Of a DNA stretch of 11,868 nucleotides, positions 5,942 through 11,868 are shown in pieces. The DNA is taken from positions 1 to 11,868 of the forward strand of contig DUTA01000019.1 in NCBI GenBank assembly GCA_012842325.1, read 5' to 3'. The stretch is from Bacillota bacterium (GTDB taxonomy: Bacteria > Bacillota > DTU030). The translations under genes and the position numbers were made by a program. A model generated the notes under the pieces. That model saw only the letters and a list, made by a program, of their open reading frames with translations. It did not search any database and was not told the origin of the DNA. Every line of letters begins with the position of its first letter. The stretch's first letter is position 1.

Positions 5942-7549
5942 GTGCGGAAGAGAGGACGGGCAATTGGATATCTGCTTCTTCTTTTGCTTTTAGTTAGTTT
6001 CCCCGGCTGTACGCTCCTGGAAGGGGAGGAAAACATCCTCCACTACAATCTTGGTCCCGAACCCGAAACCCTGGATCCGGCCTTGGCTGTAGGGGAACCG
6101 GAGCTGACGGCCATTCTGGCTGCCTTTGAAGGCCTGACCCGTCTTGCCCCCGGCGGGGAGATTGTTCCGGGAGTTGCCAGGGATTGGCAGGTGTCCCCCG
6201 ATGGCTGCACATATACCTTTTATCTCCGGGAAGAGGCCCGCTACTGCAACGGCAGCCCGGTGCAGGCGGAAGATTTTGTCTACGCCTGGCGGCGGGTCCT
6301 GGCCCCTGAGACGGCTTCCCGCTATGCCTACCAGCTCTATTACATAAAGAACGCCGCCCTCTATAACAGCGGTCAGCTGACAGACCCGGAGCAGGTCGGT
6401 GTCCGCGCCCTGGATGCCCATACCCTGCAGGTTGAGCTGGAGCACCCGACGGGTTATTTTTTATCCCTGGTGGCTTTTCCCACCTATTTTCCCGTCTGCC
6501 GCGAGGTGGTGGAGGCGGATCCCGAAGGCTGGTGGCTGAACCCCGGGACCTATGTGGGGAACGGCCCCTTTAAGCTGGAGGAATGGAAAGGGCGGCAGCG
6601 GCTGCGGTTTTCCCGCAATGAAAACTACTGGGATGCGGCCAATGTTGCGCTGGCGGGCCTGGAATTTACCCTGGTGGAGGAACCGGCCACCGAATTGGCC
6701 CTTTTTGAAAGTGGCGAGATGGACCTGGCCAGCCACCTGCCGGCCGGGGAACTGGCCCGGCTGGCGGAAGAGGGCAGGCTGGAGAAGGTCCAGGACCTGG
6801 CTGTTTCCTTCTATTTTATAAACACTACCAGGACGGCTCCCCTGGCCAATCCCCTGGTCCGGCGGGCCCTGGCCCAGGCCATCGACCGCCGGGAACTGGT
6901 CACCTATGTCACCGGGGGCGGGGAGGAGCCGGCCCTGGCCCTGGTCCCGCCCGGCATTACCATCGGGGGGAAGGATTTCCGGCGGGAGGGTGGAGATTAT
7001 CTCGTCGATGGCGATGCCGCGGGAGCCCGGCGCCTCCTGGCCGAGGCCGGGTACCCGGGCGGGGAGGGTATTCCCACCCTGGAGCTCCTCCTTCCCGACA
7101 GCAGCGAGTACCGGCGGCTGGGGGAAGCCATCCAGGAGATGTGGCGCCGGGAACTGGGGCTGGACGTTACCCTGGTAACCCGGGAATGGCAGTCCTTTTT
7201 CAGCACCATGATGGAGGGTGATTTTGATCTGGCCGCCGTGGCCTGGAATGCCGACTACCTTGATCCCAGCAGCTTCCTCGATGTCTTTTTGTCCGGAGGA
7301 GGCAACAACTTTACCGGCTGGGCCAACAGCCGCTATGATGAATTGCTGGCCCAGGCCCGGGCTACCCTCGAGCCTGCCGCCCGCAGGGAATTGTATCACC
7401 GGGCAGAGGAACTTTTGCTGGCGGAGATGCCCCTTATTCCCCTTTACTTTCCCGTGCGGCACTACCTGCAGGTTGAGGATCTGAAGGGTGTTTACTTTAC
7501 CCCCCTGGGGTTGGTTGATTTCAAGGGGGCTGTCTTGAGCGGCCAGTGA
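5942..7549 (+). CDS. Extracytoplasmic solute-binding lipoprotein of a peptide/nickel-type ABC transporter
   Basis: This 535-residue protein is an SBP_bac_5 (OppA/DppA-like) receptor that captures a solute, most likely an oligopeptide, outside the membrane. It opens with basic residues MRKRGRAIGY, a leucine-rich core and FPGC with Cys23 as the lipid-attachment site (a slightly unusual lipobox, with Pro at -2). The family entry YNLGPEPETLDP is at about 35-46, the signature region around EGLTRL to DFVYAWRRVL at about 64-120, and NGPFKLEEW is also present. Length is standard for OppA. The GTG start has AAAGGGGG eight bases upstream, and the promoter lies just before it. A perfect hairpin and the permease genes follow. 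Nothing in the sequence fixes the substrate: peptides are the default, but nickel, heme or sugars are handled by relatives. Confidence 0.93.
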   Translation: MRKRGRAIGYLLLLLLLVSFPGCTLLEGEENILHYNLGPEPETLDPALAVGEPELTAILAAFEGLTRLAPGGEIVPGVARDWQVSPDGCTYTFYLREEARYCNGSPVQAEDFVYAWRRVLAPETASRYAYQLYYIKNAALYNSGQLTDPEQVGVRALDAHTLQVELEHPTGYFLSLVAFPTYFPVCREVVEADPEGWWLNPGTYVGNGPFKLEEWKGRQRLRFSRNENYWDAANVALAGLEFTLVEEPATELALFESGEMDLASHLPAGELARLAEEGRLEKVQDLAVSFYFINTTRTAPLANPLVRRALAQAIDRRELVTYVTGGGEEPALALVPPGITIGGKDFRREGGDYLVDGDAAGARRLLAEAGYPGGEGIPTLELLLPDSSEYRRLGEAIQEMWRRELGLDVTLVTREWQSFFSTMMEGDFDLAAVAWNADYLDPSSFLDVFLSGGGNNFTGWANSRYDELLAQARATLEPAARRELYHRAEELLLAEMPLIPLYFPVRHYLQVEDLKGVYFTPLGLVDFKGAVLSGQ

Positions 7550-7566
7550 ACGGCCGGTGAGGGATA

Positions 7567-7585
7567 ATCCGCCCGGCGGGCGGAT
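7567..7585 (+). other. Intercistronic hairpin between binding protein and first permease
   Basis: ATCCGCCCG (7567-7575) and CGGGCGGAT (7577-7585) are perfect complements around one base, followed by the ribosome binding site GGGGGAGGT rather than a T-run. Such hairpins often protect the upstream message of a binding protein so that it is made in excess over the permeases (as in the mal operon of enteric bacteria). That role here is inferred. Confidence 0.55.
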
Positions 7586-7603
7586 GTGGGGGAGGTCTTG
7601 CCG

Positions 7604-8542
7604 GTGTTTATGTATTTGGCCCGCAGGCTGGGGGTTTCCCTGCTGGTGCTGTGGCTTATTGCCACCATTACCTTCCTCCTGATGCACAGTCTCCCGGGCG
7701 GGCCCTTTACCGGGGAGAAAAGGTTGCCGGAGGCCATCCTGAAAAACCTGGAAGACCGCTACCGGCTGGGGGCCCCCCTCTGGCAGCGGTACCGGGCCTT
7801 TTTGGGGAACCTCGTCCGTTTTGATCTGGGACCGTCCTACCGGTATCTGGGCAAGGATGTAAATCAGATCCTGGCCGAGGCTTTTCCCGTTTCGGCCACC
7901 CTGGGAGTGCTGGCCCTGGCCCTGGCCTTTGGCCTCGGGATCCCCCTGGGGATTCAGGGGGCCGTACGACAGGGGTCTTTTTTCGACCAGCTTATCGTAA
8001 TTTTTACCGCCCTGGGAATGAGCCTGCCCACCTTTGTCCTGGCCCCGCTACTGCTGTACCTCTTTGCCCTCAAACTGGGCTGGCTGCCCCCTGCTCTGTG
8101 GGGCGGCCCGGCCCATTTGCTTTTGCCCGTTGTCTCCCTGGCGGTCCTTCCCACCACCCTGGTTGCCCGGCTGGTCCGCGGCAGTGTGGCGGAAGTGCTG
8201 CCGGCGGAGTACCTGACATTGGCCCGGGCCAAGGGGCTGGCGGAGGGGGTTGTTTTGAACCGGCATGCTCTGCCCAATGCCCTGATCCCGGTCCTGGCCT
8301 ATCTGGGGCCCCTGGCGGCAGGGGTTCTGACGGGCAGTTTTGTCATCGAGCGGGTCTTTGCCCTCCCCGGCCTGGGGGAACACTTTGTCGCCAGCATTTA
8401 TAACCGGGATTACGGCTTGATCATGGGGGTGACCCTTTTTTACAGCACCCTGCTGGTGGGGCTGAACCTGCTGGTGGATCTCCTTTGCGCCTGCCTCCAT
8501 CCCCGCTTTGCCTTGTTGCACCGGAGGGGGGGAGGCTATTGA
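7604..8542 (+). CDS. ABC transporter permease, OppB/DppB type
   Basis: The 312-residue membrane protein is the first of two permeases for the peptide/nickel-type importer. It has an N-terminal transmembrane helix (about residues 7-28) followed by SLPGGPF, further hydrophobic spans, and the cytoplasmic EAA loop EYLTLARAKGLAEG...NRHALPNALIP that docks on the ATPase. The end includes GSFVIERVFALPGLGEHF, typical of the BPD_transp_1 family. I choose GTG 7604, seven bases after GGGGGAGGT at 7588-7596; the longest frame starts at GTG 7586, which precedes the ribosome binding site. ATG 7610 is a lesser alternative. The stop overlaps the start of the next permease gene. Confidence 0.93.
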   Translation: MFMYLARRLGVSLLVLWLIATITFLLMHSLPGGPFTGEKRLPEAILKNLEDRYRLGAPLWQRYRAFLGNLVRFDLGPSYRYLGKDVNQILAEAFPVSATLGVLALALAFGLGIPLGIQGAVRQGSFFDQLIVIFTALGMSLPTFVLAPLLLYLFALKLGWLPPALWGGPAHLLLPVVSLAVLPTTLVARLVRGSVAEVLPAEYLTLARAKGLAEGVVLNRHALPNALIPVLAYLGPLAAGVLTGSFVIERVFALPGLGEHFVASIYNRDYGLIMGVTLFYSTLLVGLNLLVDLLCACLHPRFALLHRRGGGY

Positions 8543-9378
8543 AGCGGCAAGCTGGCTCCGGCTGCGGGCGGTCAAGGAGAAGGGGAAATCTGCACCTGCT
8601 CCTGGGCTCTCTCCTGGTGGTGGGGGTGGTTATCCTGGCCCTGGTGGGCCCCCTGCTCAGTCCCTACTCCCCCCGGGAGCAGGTCCTGGCCCGGAGCAAC
8701 AGGCCTCCCGACGGAGAACACTGGTTTGGTACCGATTCCCTGGGGCGGGACCTCTTTACCCGCACCCTGTATGGGGCCCGGATCTCCCTGGGCATTGTGC
8801 TGGCCGTAGTCCTGCTGAACCTCTGCATCGGCCTGCCCTACGGGGCCCTGGCCGGCTGGTACGGCGGCCTGGTGGACCTGCTGCTGATGGGGGTGCTGGA
8901 TGTCTTATACGGGGTTCCCTCCCTCCTCTATATAATCTTTTTCCTGGTGATCCTGGGGCCTGGCCTGACGGGTGTTTTTATCACCCTGGGCCTGGTCTAC
9001 TGGTTGGACCTGGCCCGGCAGGTGCGGAACCAGGTCCTGGTCTTGAAGGAGGCGGACTTTGTCCTGGCGGCCAGGGCCCTGGGGCTCGGCCCCTGGCAGA
9101 TTTTCTGGCAGGAGCTTCTCCCCAATATGCTGCCCCCCCTGGCCGTTACCCTGCTCTTCCACATCCCCCAGGCCATCTTTCTCGAGGCCTTCCTCAGCTA
9201 TCTGGGCCTGGGGGTGCAGGCGCCCTGGGCCAGCTGGGGCGCCCTGGTGGCCGAGGGGGTGGCCAACATGCGCTCCGCCCCCTGGCAGCTTTTCTTCCCC
9301 GCCGCCCTCATCTCTTTGACCATCCTTGGCTTTAATCTCCTGGGAGAAGGGCTGCAGCAGTTGACAAGGGACGATTGA
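8539..9378 (+). CDS. ABC transporter permease, OppC/DppC type
   Basis: The 279-residue second permease shows GTDSLGRDLFTRTLYGARISL at about 62-82, characteristic of the OppC/DppC branch, the EAA loop EADFVLAARALGLGPWQIFWQELLPN and a closing EAFLSYLGLGVQAPWASWG. I place the start at TTG 8539, where TTGA overlaps the TGA stop of the previous permease (translational coupling) and a GGAGG-rich stretch lies just upstream at 8523-8535; the spacing is not ideal, so the start is moderately sure. Upstream in-frame starts would lie within the first permease gene. The gene ends within a heptamer-repeat tract: its last codons and stop coincide with TTGACA units. No OppD/OppF ATPase gene follows; the next gene is on the opposite strand. 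Confidence 0.92.
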   Translation: MKRQAGSGCGRSRRRGNLHLLLGSLLVVGVVILALVGPLLSPYSPREQVLARSNRPPDGEHWFGTDSLGRDLFTRTLYGARISLGIVLAVVLLNLCIGLPYGALAGWYGGLVDLLLMGVLDVLYGVPSLLYIIFFLVILGPGLTGVFITLGLVYWLDLARQVRNQVLVLKEADFVLAARALGLGPWQIFWQELLPNMLPPLAVTLLFHIPQAIFLEAFLSYLGLGVQAPWASWGALVAEGVANMRSAPWQLFFPAALISLTILGFNLLGEGLQQLTRDD

Positions 9379-9515
9379 CAGCTGCCAATTGACAATGTTC
9401 AGTGTTCAGTAAGGACATGGGTAAAAAAAGGTTCAAGACATAGGTAACACTATATAAAAAATGTTACCTATGTCTTGAACCTCTACCCCGACAACCGACT
9501 GCTGACAACAGAAAG
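9361..9515. repeat. Degenerate heptamer repeats on both sides of a hairpin
   Basis: TTGACA occurs at 9361, 9375 and 9389, exactly 14 bases apart, and TGTTCAG is repeated in tandem at 9396-9402 and 9403-9409, so 9361-9409 can be read as seven heptamers. To the right of the hairpin, CCGACAA, CCGACTG and CTGACAA run in series from 9488 to 9508. The units share a TGACAA-like form. The first units are within the last codons of the permease gene. The remainder of this intergenic gap (9379-9517) holds the hairpin and no gene. Confidence 0.5.
9423..9482 (-). terminator. 54-bp perfect hairpin with T-run, likely terminator of the HD-GYP gene
   Basis: The arm GGTTCAAGACATAGGTAACA at 9430-9449 is matched perfectly by its complement at 9462-9481, and A9429/T9482 add one more pair; the loop is 12 bases (9450-9461). 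Read on the minus strand the hairpin is followed by seven T (9429-9423), the pattern of an intrinsic terminator, 36 bases after the stop of the HD-GYP gene. No T-run follows on the plus strand. The 20-bp stem is unusually long for a terminator, and the ends could instead be transposon inverted repeats meeting head to head. Confidence 0.6.
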
Positions 9516-9517
9516 GA

Positions 9518-10600
9518 CTACTGGTCTAAAACGGCTGTAATTATAAGCCGGGGATAATCCAGCAGGGGAAGGTCGTAGGGGTGCTTCAGGGTCCGGCCCG
9601 TCCTGTCCTTTATGATCCTGAGGACAGGGCGCTGGGGAGCCTGGGGCGGGACCCGGATCACAATTCCCTCGGTGCCGTCATTCAAGCGCACCCTTGTCCC
9701 CAGGGGGTACATGGCAACACAGCGGGTAAATACCTGCACCACTTTGAAATCAAAATGGGTGTTGCTGCCCCCCAGTATATACTCCAGGGCTTCATGGGGA
9801 AGGAACCGGCACCGGTAGCTCCGGTCAGAGGTGAGGGCGTCGAAAACATCGCAGACGGCCGTTATGCGGGCATAGGGGTGGATTTCTTCCCCCCGCAGTT
9901 GCCGGGGATAGCCGGTGCCGTTGTAGCGTTCGTGGTGCTGGTAGGAGATGTGGGCGGCCGGCAGGGAAACTTCATTGCTCCTGCGCAGGATGTCAAAGCC
10001 CAGGGAAGTGTGCTGCTGCATGGTTTCCCATTCGGCAGCGGTAAGGGGGCCGGGTTTGGCGATGATTTCTGTGGGAATGCAGATTTTGCCGATGTCATGG
10101 AGGAGGGAACCGATGCCCAGCTCCTTTAGTTTTTCCTTCGTCAGCCCCAGCCGCATGCCCAGGATCAGGGCCAGGACACAAACGTTGACGGAATGGAAAA
10201 AGGTATAGTCGTCCACGGCTTTAATCTCGAAGAAGTCGAAGATGAGCTTGTTGGAATTCAGGAGCTCGTTGAGAATATCATCGACGATGTCAGAAAGCCG
10301 GGGCAGTTTGTCTGCCAGGACCATGGTGCGATCCAGGCCCGCCTCGATCTCCGCCATTACCTGCCGCACGGTGCTGGCCGCCCGGAGCCTGGTCTCGTCC
10401 CGCAGGGGGCCGCGAAAATCCAGGTCGGCCGTGTGTTCATCCCAGATATAGACAGAAGATATTCCAAAGTTTCTCAGCCGGTTGATATAGCGGGGCGTCA
10501 GCTTCACCCCGGCGGCGAGGAGGACCGTACCTTCGGCATTGAGAATGCTTTTGCCCAGGATCATTCCTGGCTGCACTTTGTTTAACGAGGTCATGCGCAT
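9518..10600 (-). CDS. HD-GYP domain protein, probable cyclic-di-GMP phosphodiesterase
   Basis: This 360-residue soluble protein is predicted to hydrolyse cyclic di-GMP. An N-terminal module (about 1-60, NKVQPGMILGKSIL, then KLTPRYINRLRNFGI) resembles the one common in clostridial HD-GYP proteins. The HD-GYP domain covers about 125-295: His136, LLHDIGK with His168/Asp169 and Lys172, His197, HHERYNGTGYP with His222/His223 and the GYP triplet at 230-232, then DVFDALTSDR at 251-260. The metal-binding and GYP residues are intact; Asn replaces the more common Asp in the HHE-x2-D-G segment, a frequent variant. Residues after 300 look like a small beta-rich tail. No receiver or transmembrane segment is present. 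ATG 10600 has GGAG ten bases upstream. The gene lies 42 bp after the NifU-like gene and is probably in its transcript. Confidence 0.92.
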   Translation of the reverse strand: MRMTSLNKVQPGMILGKSILNAEGTVLLAAGVKLTPRYINRLRNFGISSVYIWDEHTADLDFRGPLRDETRLRAASTVRQVMAEIEAGLDRTMVLADKLPRLSDIVDDILNELLNSNKLIFDFFEIKAVDDYTFFHSVNVCVLALILGMRLGLTKEKLKELGIGSLLHDIGKICIPTEIIAKPGPLTAAEWETMQQHTSLGFDILRRSNEVSLPAAHISYQHHERYNGTGYPRQLRGEEIHPYARITAVCDVFDALTSDRSYRCRFLPHEALEYILGGSNTHFDFKVVQVFTRCVAMYPLGTRVRLNDGTEGIVIRVPPQAPQRPVLRIIKDRTGRTLKHPYDLPLLDYPRLIITAVLDQ

Positions 10601-10642
10601 GGCGTAGGATCTCCAAGTCCAATCCCTGTGTTAGCCCGTAGA

Positions 10643-10867
10643 TTATACAGCCTGGACTTCCTTAACTTCCGGTATTTCCTGTTTCAGGAGCCGCTCGATA
10701 CCGTGCTTGAGGGTCATGGTGGACATTGGGCAGCCGGCACAGGCGCCCTGCAGTTCTACCTTCACAATGCCATTTTCCTCATCGACTTCGACCAGCTTCA
10801 CATTGCCGCCATCGGCCTGGAGGGCGGGACGGATCTTATCGAGAACTGCCAGCACTTTTTCCTTCAA
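10643..10867 (-). CDS. NifU-like Fe-S scaffold protein (NifU C-terminal domain)
   Basis: The 74-residue protein is a stand-alone NifU C-terminal (Nfu-type) domain that carries and hands over Fe-S clusters, using the CxxC pair in GACAGCPMSTMTLKHGIE (cysteines near residues 42 and 45). KIRPALQADGGNV near the start is the other family hallmark. I choose TTG 10867, because AAGGGGG lies eight bases upstream and the resulting beginning MKEKVLAVLDKIRPALQADGG is the usual one. The ATG at 10903 overlaps the last bases of a TATAAT promoter box, so it would not be in the message. The HD-GYP gene follows on the same strand after 42 bp. Confidence 0.9.
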   Translation of the reverse strand: MKEKVLAVLDKIRPALQADGGNVKLVEVDEENGIVKVELQGACAGCPMSTMTLKHGIERLLKQEIPEVKEVQAV

Positions 10868-10901
10868 AAGGTTCACCCCCTTGCTTTTTTCAATTGCTAC
10901 C

Positions 10902-10935
10902 ATTATAACACAGGCTCTGGAAAAAAAACCAGAGC
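10902..10935 (-). promoter_or_regulatory. Extended -10 promoter and dyad for the nifU-like/HD-GYP pair
   Basis: On the minus strand TGTTATAAT provides a perfect TATAAT (10907-10902) with the extended TG element one base before it. No good -35 box is seen at 16-18 bases. Just upstream is the dyad GCTCTGG (10914-10920), eight A, CCAGAGC (10929-10935), which lies where a -35 contact or a regulator would be. Transcription would start near 10895, well before TTG 10867. Confidence 0.5.
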
Positions 10936-10989
10936 GGTGGGAGTTGTTTTGCTATTTTTCCCTTCCCGGTGCTATTTATGCCCGGGGGC

Positions 10990-11018
10990 TTGTCACTGCC
11001 TCTGCCCGGTGCTATAAT
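10990..11018 (+). promoter_or_regulatory. Sigma-A-like promoter of hom
   Basis: TTGTCA at 10990-10995 and a perfect TATAAT at 11013-11018 are 17 bases apart. Transcription would start near 11025, leaving a leader of about 45 bases, too short for a T-box or amino-acid riboswitch. The 11-base sequence CCCGGTGCTAT occurs at 10965-10975 and again at 11005-11015, overlapping the -10 box. Confidence 0.75.
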
Positions 11019-11070
11019 GTCTATCATCAGAAAATATTTGTCTACTCTGGGGAGACGGGAGGTATAAGGG

Positions 11071-11868
11071 TTGCACAAAAGCATTAAGGTAGGTTTGTTG
11101 GGATTGGGGACGGTAGGCTCCGGGGTCTACCGCATTTTGACGGAAGGGAAAACCACTGTGGGGGAAAAGGCCGGGGTGAAACTGGAGCTGAAAAGGATCC
11201 TGGTCCGGGATCCGGGGCGGAAGCGCCGGGTGGATGTCGATGCCGGCCTGCTGACCACCGATCCCGGGACAATCCTGGGGGATCCCGAAATTGATATAGT
11301 GGTAGAGGTAATGGGCGGGGAGGAACCGGCCCGGAGCTACATCGCAGAGGCCCTCCGGGCAGGGAAGCAGGTGGTAACGGCCAACAAGGAAGTGATGGCC
11401 AAACATGGGGCAGAGCTCCTGCGGCTGGCCCGGGAACGGGGGGCAGATCTCTTTTTTGAGGCCAGTGTGGCCGGCGGCATACCCATCCTGCGGACCCTGC
11501 AGGAATCCCTGGCGGGGGAGGAGGTGGAGGCCGTCTATGGCATTGTCAATGGCACCACCAATTACATCCTCACCGCCATGGACAGCAAGGGCCTCGATTT
11601 TGCCGCGGTCCTGGCCGAGGCCCAGGCCCTGGGTTATGCCGAGGCGGATCCCACCGCCGATATTGCGGGGCACGATGCCGCCCGGAAGCTGGCCATTTTG
11701 GCCTCCCTGGCCTTTAACATCCAAGTTCCCCTGGATCAGGTGTACTGCCGGGGGATCGAAGAGATAACGGCGGCGGATATTGCCGCCGCCCGGGAACTGG
11801 GCTGCCGGATAAAACTCCTGGCCATCGCCCGCAGGAATGGCGGGCGGGTGGAAGCCCGGGTGCACCCG
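11071..11868 (+). CDS. hom: Homoserine dehydrogenase, N-terminal 266 residues (cut by the window end)
   Basis: The enzyme reduces aspartate semialdehyde to homoserine with NAD(P)H, the branch point to threonine and methionine. Translating from 11071 gives an uninterrupted frame to the window end. The Rossmann motif GLLGLGTVGSGVY is at about residues 8-20, VVTANKEVMAKHG at about 101-113, FFEASVAGGIPILRTL at about 128-143, the family signature region GIVNGTTNYIL followed by GYAEADPTADIAGHDAARKLAILA at about 155-210. These are the NAD-binding and catalytic halves; any C-terminal ACT domain lies beyond the window. The start is TTG, seven bases after GGGAGGT at 11057-11063. The open reading frame has no stop in the window and its opposite strand carries a long spurious frame. 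Its own promoter lies at 10990-11018. Confidence 0.95.
   Translation, partial: MHKSIKVGLLGLGTVGSGVYRILTEGKTTVGEKAGVKLELKRILVRDPGRKRRVDVDAGLLTTDPGTILGDPEIDIVVEVMGGEEPARSYIAEALRAGKQVVTANKEVMAKHGAELLRLARERGADLFFEASVAGGIPILRTLQESLAGEEVEAVYGIVNGTTNYILTAMDSKGLDFAAVLAEAQALGYAEADPTADIAGHDAARKLAILASLAFNIQVPLDQVYCRGIEEITAADIAAARELGCRIKLLAIARRNGGRVEARVHP

Noticed and set aside
6461..7687. A 408-codon open frame on the minus strand opposite the binding-protein gene
   Set aside because: It lies fully antisense to a clearly recognisable SBP_bac_5 gene, is rich in Gly, Pro and Gln, and shows no family motif. High GC content creates such frames.
8508..9335. A 275-codon plus-strand frame overlapping the second permease gene in another frame
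   Set aside because: The in-frame permease shows EAA-loop and DppC motifs; this alternative is repetitive Gly/Pro/Ala text.
9361..9515. CRISPR array at the repeat tract
   Set aside because: The repeat unit is seven bases and degenerate, without 25-40 base repeats or regular unique spacers.
10628..11017. A 129-codon plus-strand frame across the nifU-like gene and the hom promoter
   Set aside because: It is antisense to the conserved NifU domain and runs through two promoters.
11019..11070. Riboswitch or T-box in front of hom
   Set aside because: The predicted leader is only about 45 bases and shows no T-box sequence, specifier stem or terminator/antiterminator pair.
10993..11865. A long minus-strand open frame of about 290 codons at the right end
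   Set aside because: It is the shadow of homoserine dehydrogenase on the plus strand, whose motifs are unmistakable; the shadow protein has no recognisable domain.

Overview
The window looks like the chromosome of a GC-rich, low-temperature-unspecified Firmicute of the Moorella / Desulfotomaculum type. This is inferred from strong GGAGG-type ribosome binding sites, frequent GTG and TTG starts, clear sigma-A-like promoters, a sporulation-style L,D-transpeptidase without a signal peptide, and a short single-domain NifU-like protein. The genus is a guess from gene style; no database search was possible.

Layout. Positions 3-65 hold the last 20 codons of a rightward gene, followed by two near-identical GC hairpins, the second with a T-run (terminator). 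Two leftward genes follow: a YkuD-LysM L,D-transpeptidase (143-682) and an FMN glutamate-synthase-like protein (779-2173). A divergent regulatory gap (2174-2437) leads into a rightward trkA-trkH operon (2438-5273) for K+ uptake. Its last codons overlap, tail to tail, a leftward YdcZ-type small transporter gene (5267-5719). A second divergent gap (5720-5941) carries two matching dyads and a clear promoter for a rightward peptide/nickel-type ABC cluster: lipoprotein binding protein, an intercistronic hairpin, then two permeases (5942-9378). No ATPase gene is present in the window. Then comes a convergent gap (9379-9517) with heptamer repeats and a 54-bp perfect hairpin. Next is a leftward nifU-like / HD-GYP pair (9518-10867), and a divergent promoter region in front of homoserine dehydrogenase (hom, from 11071, cut by the window end).

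Functionally these are mostly housekeeping and transport genes: envelope remodelling, amino-acid metabolism, K+ homeostasis, solute uptake, Fe-S handling and second-messenger turnover. I did not find an evident new multi-gene system. The points most worth checking are non-coding: paired GAAGT-N7-ACTTC dyads before the YdcZ gene, the hairpin embedded between heptamer repeats, and phased direct repeats in the hom promoter. Several gene starts are re-placed here because the longest-ORF starts collide with promoter or ribosome-binding elements.
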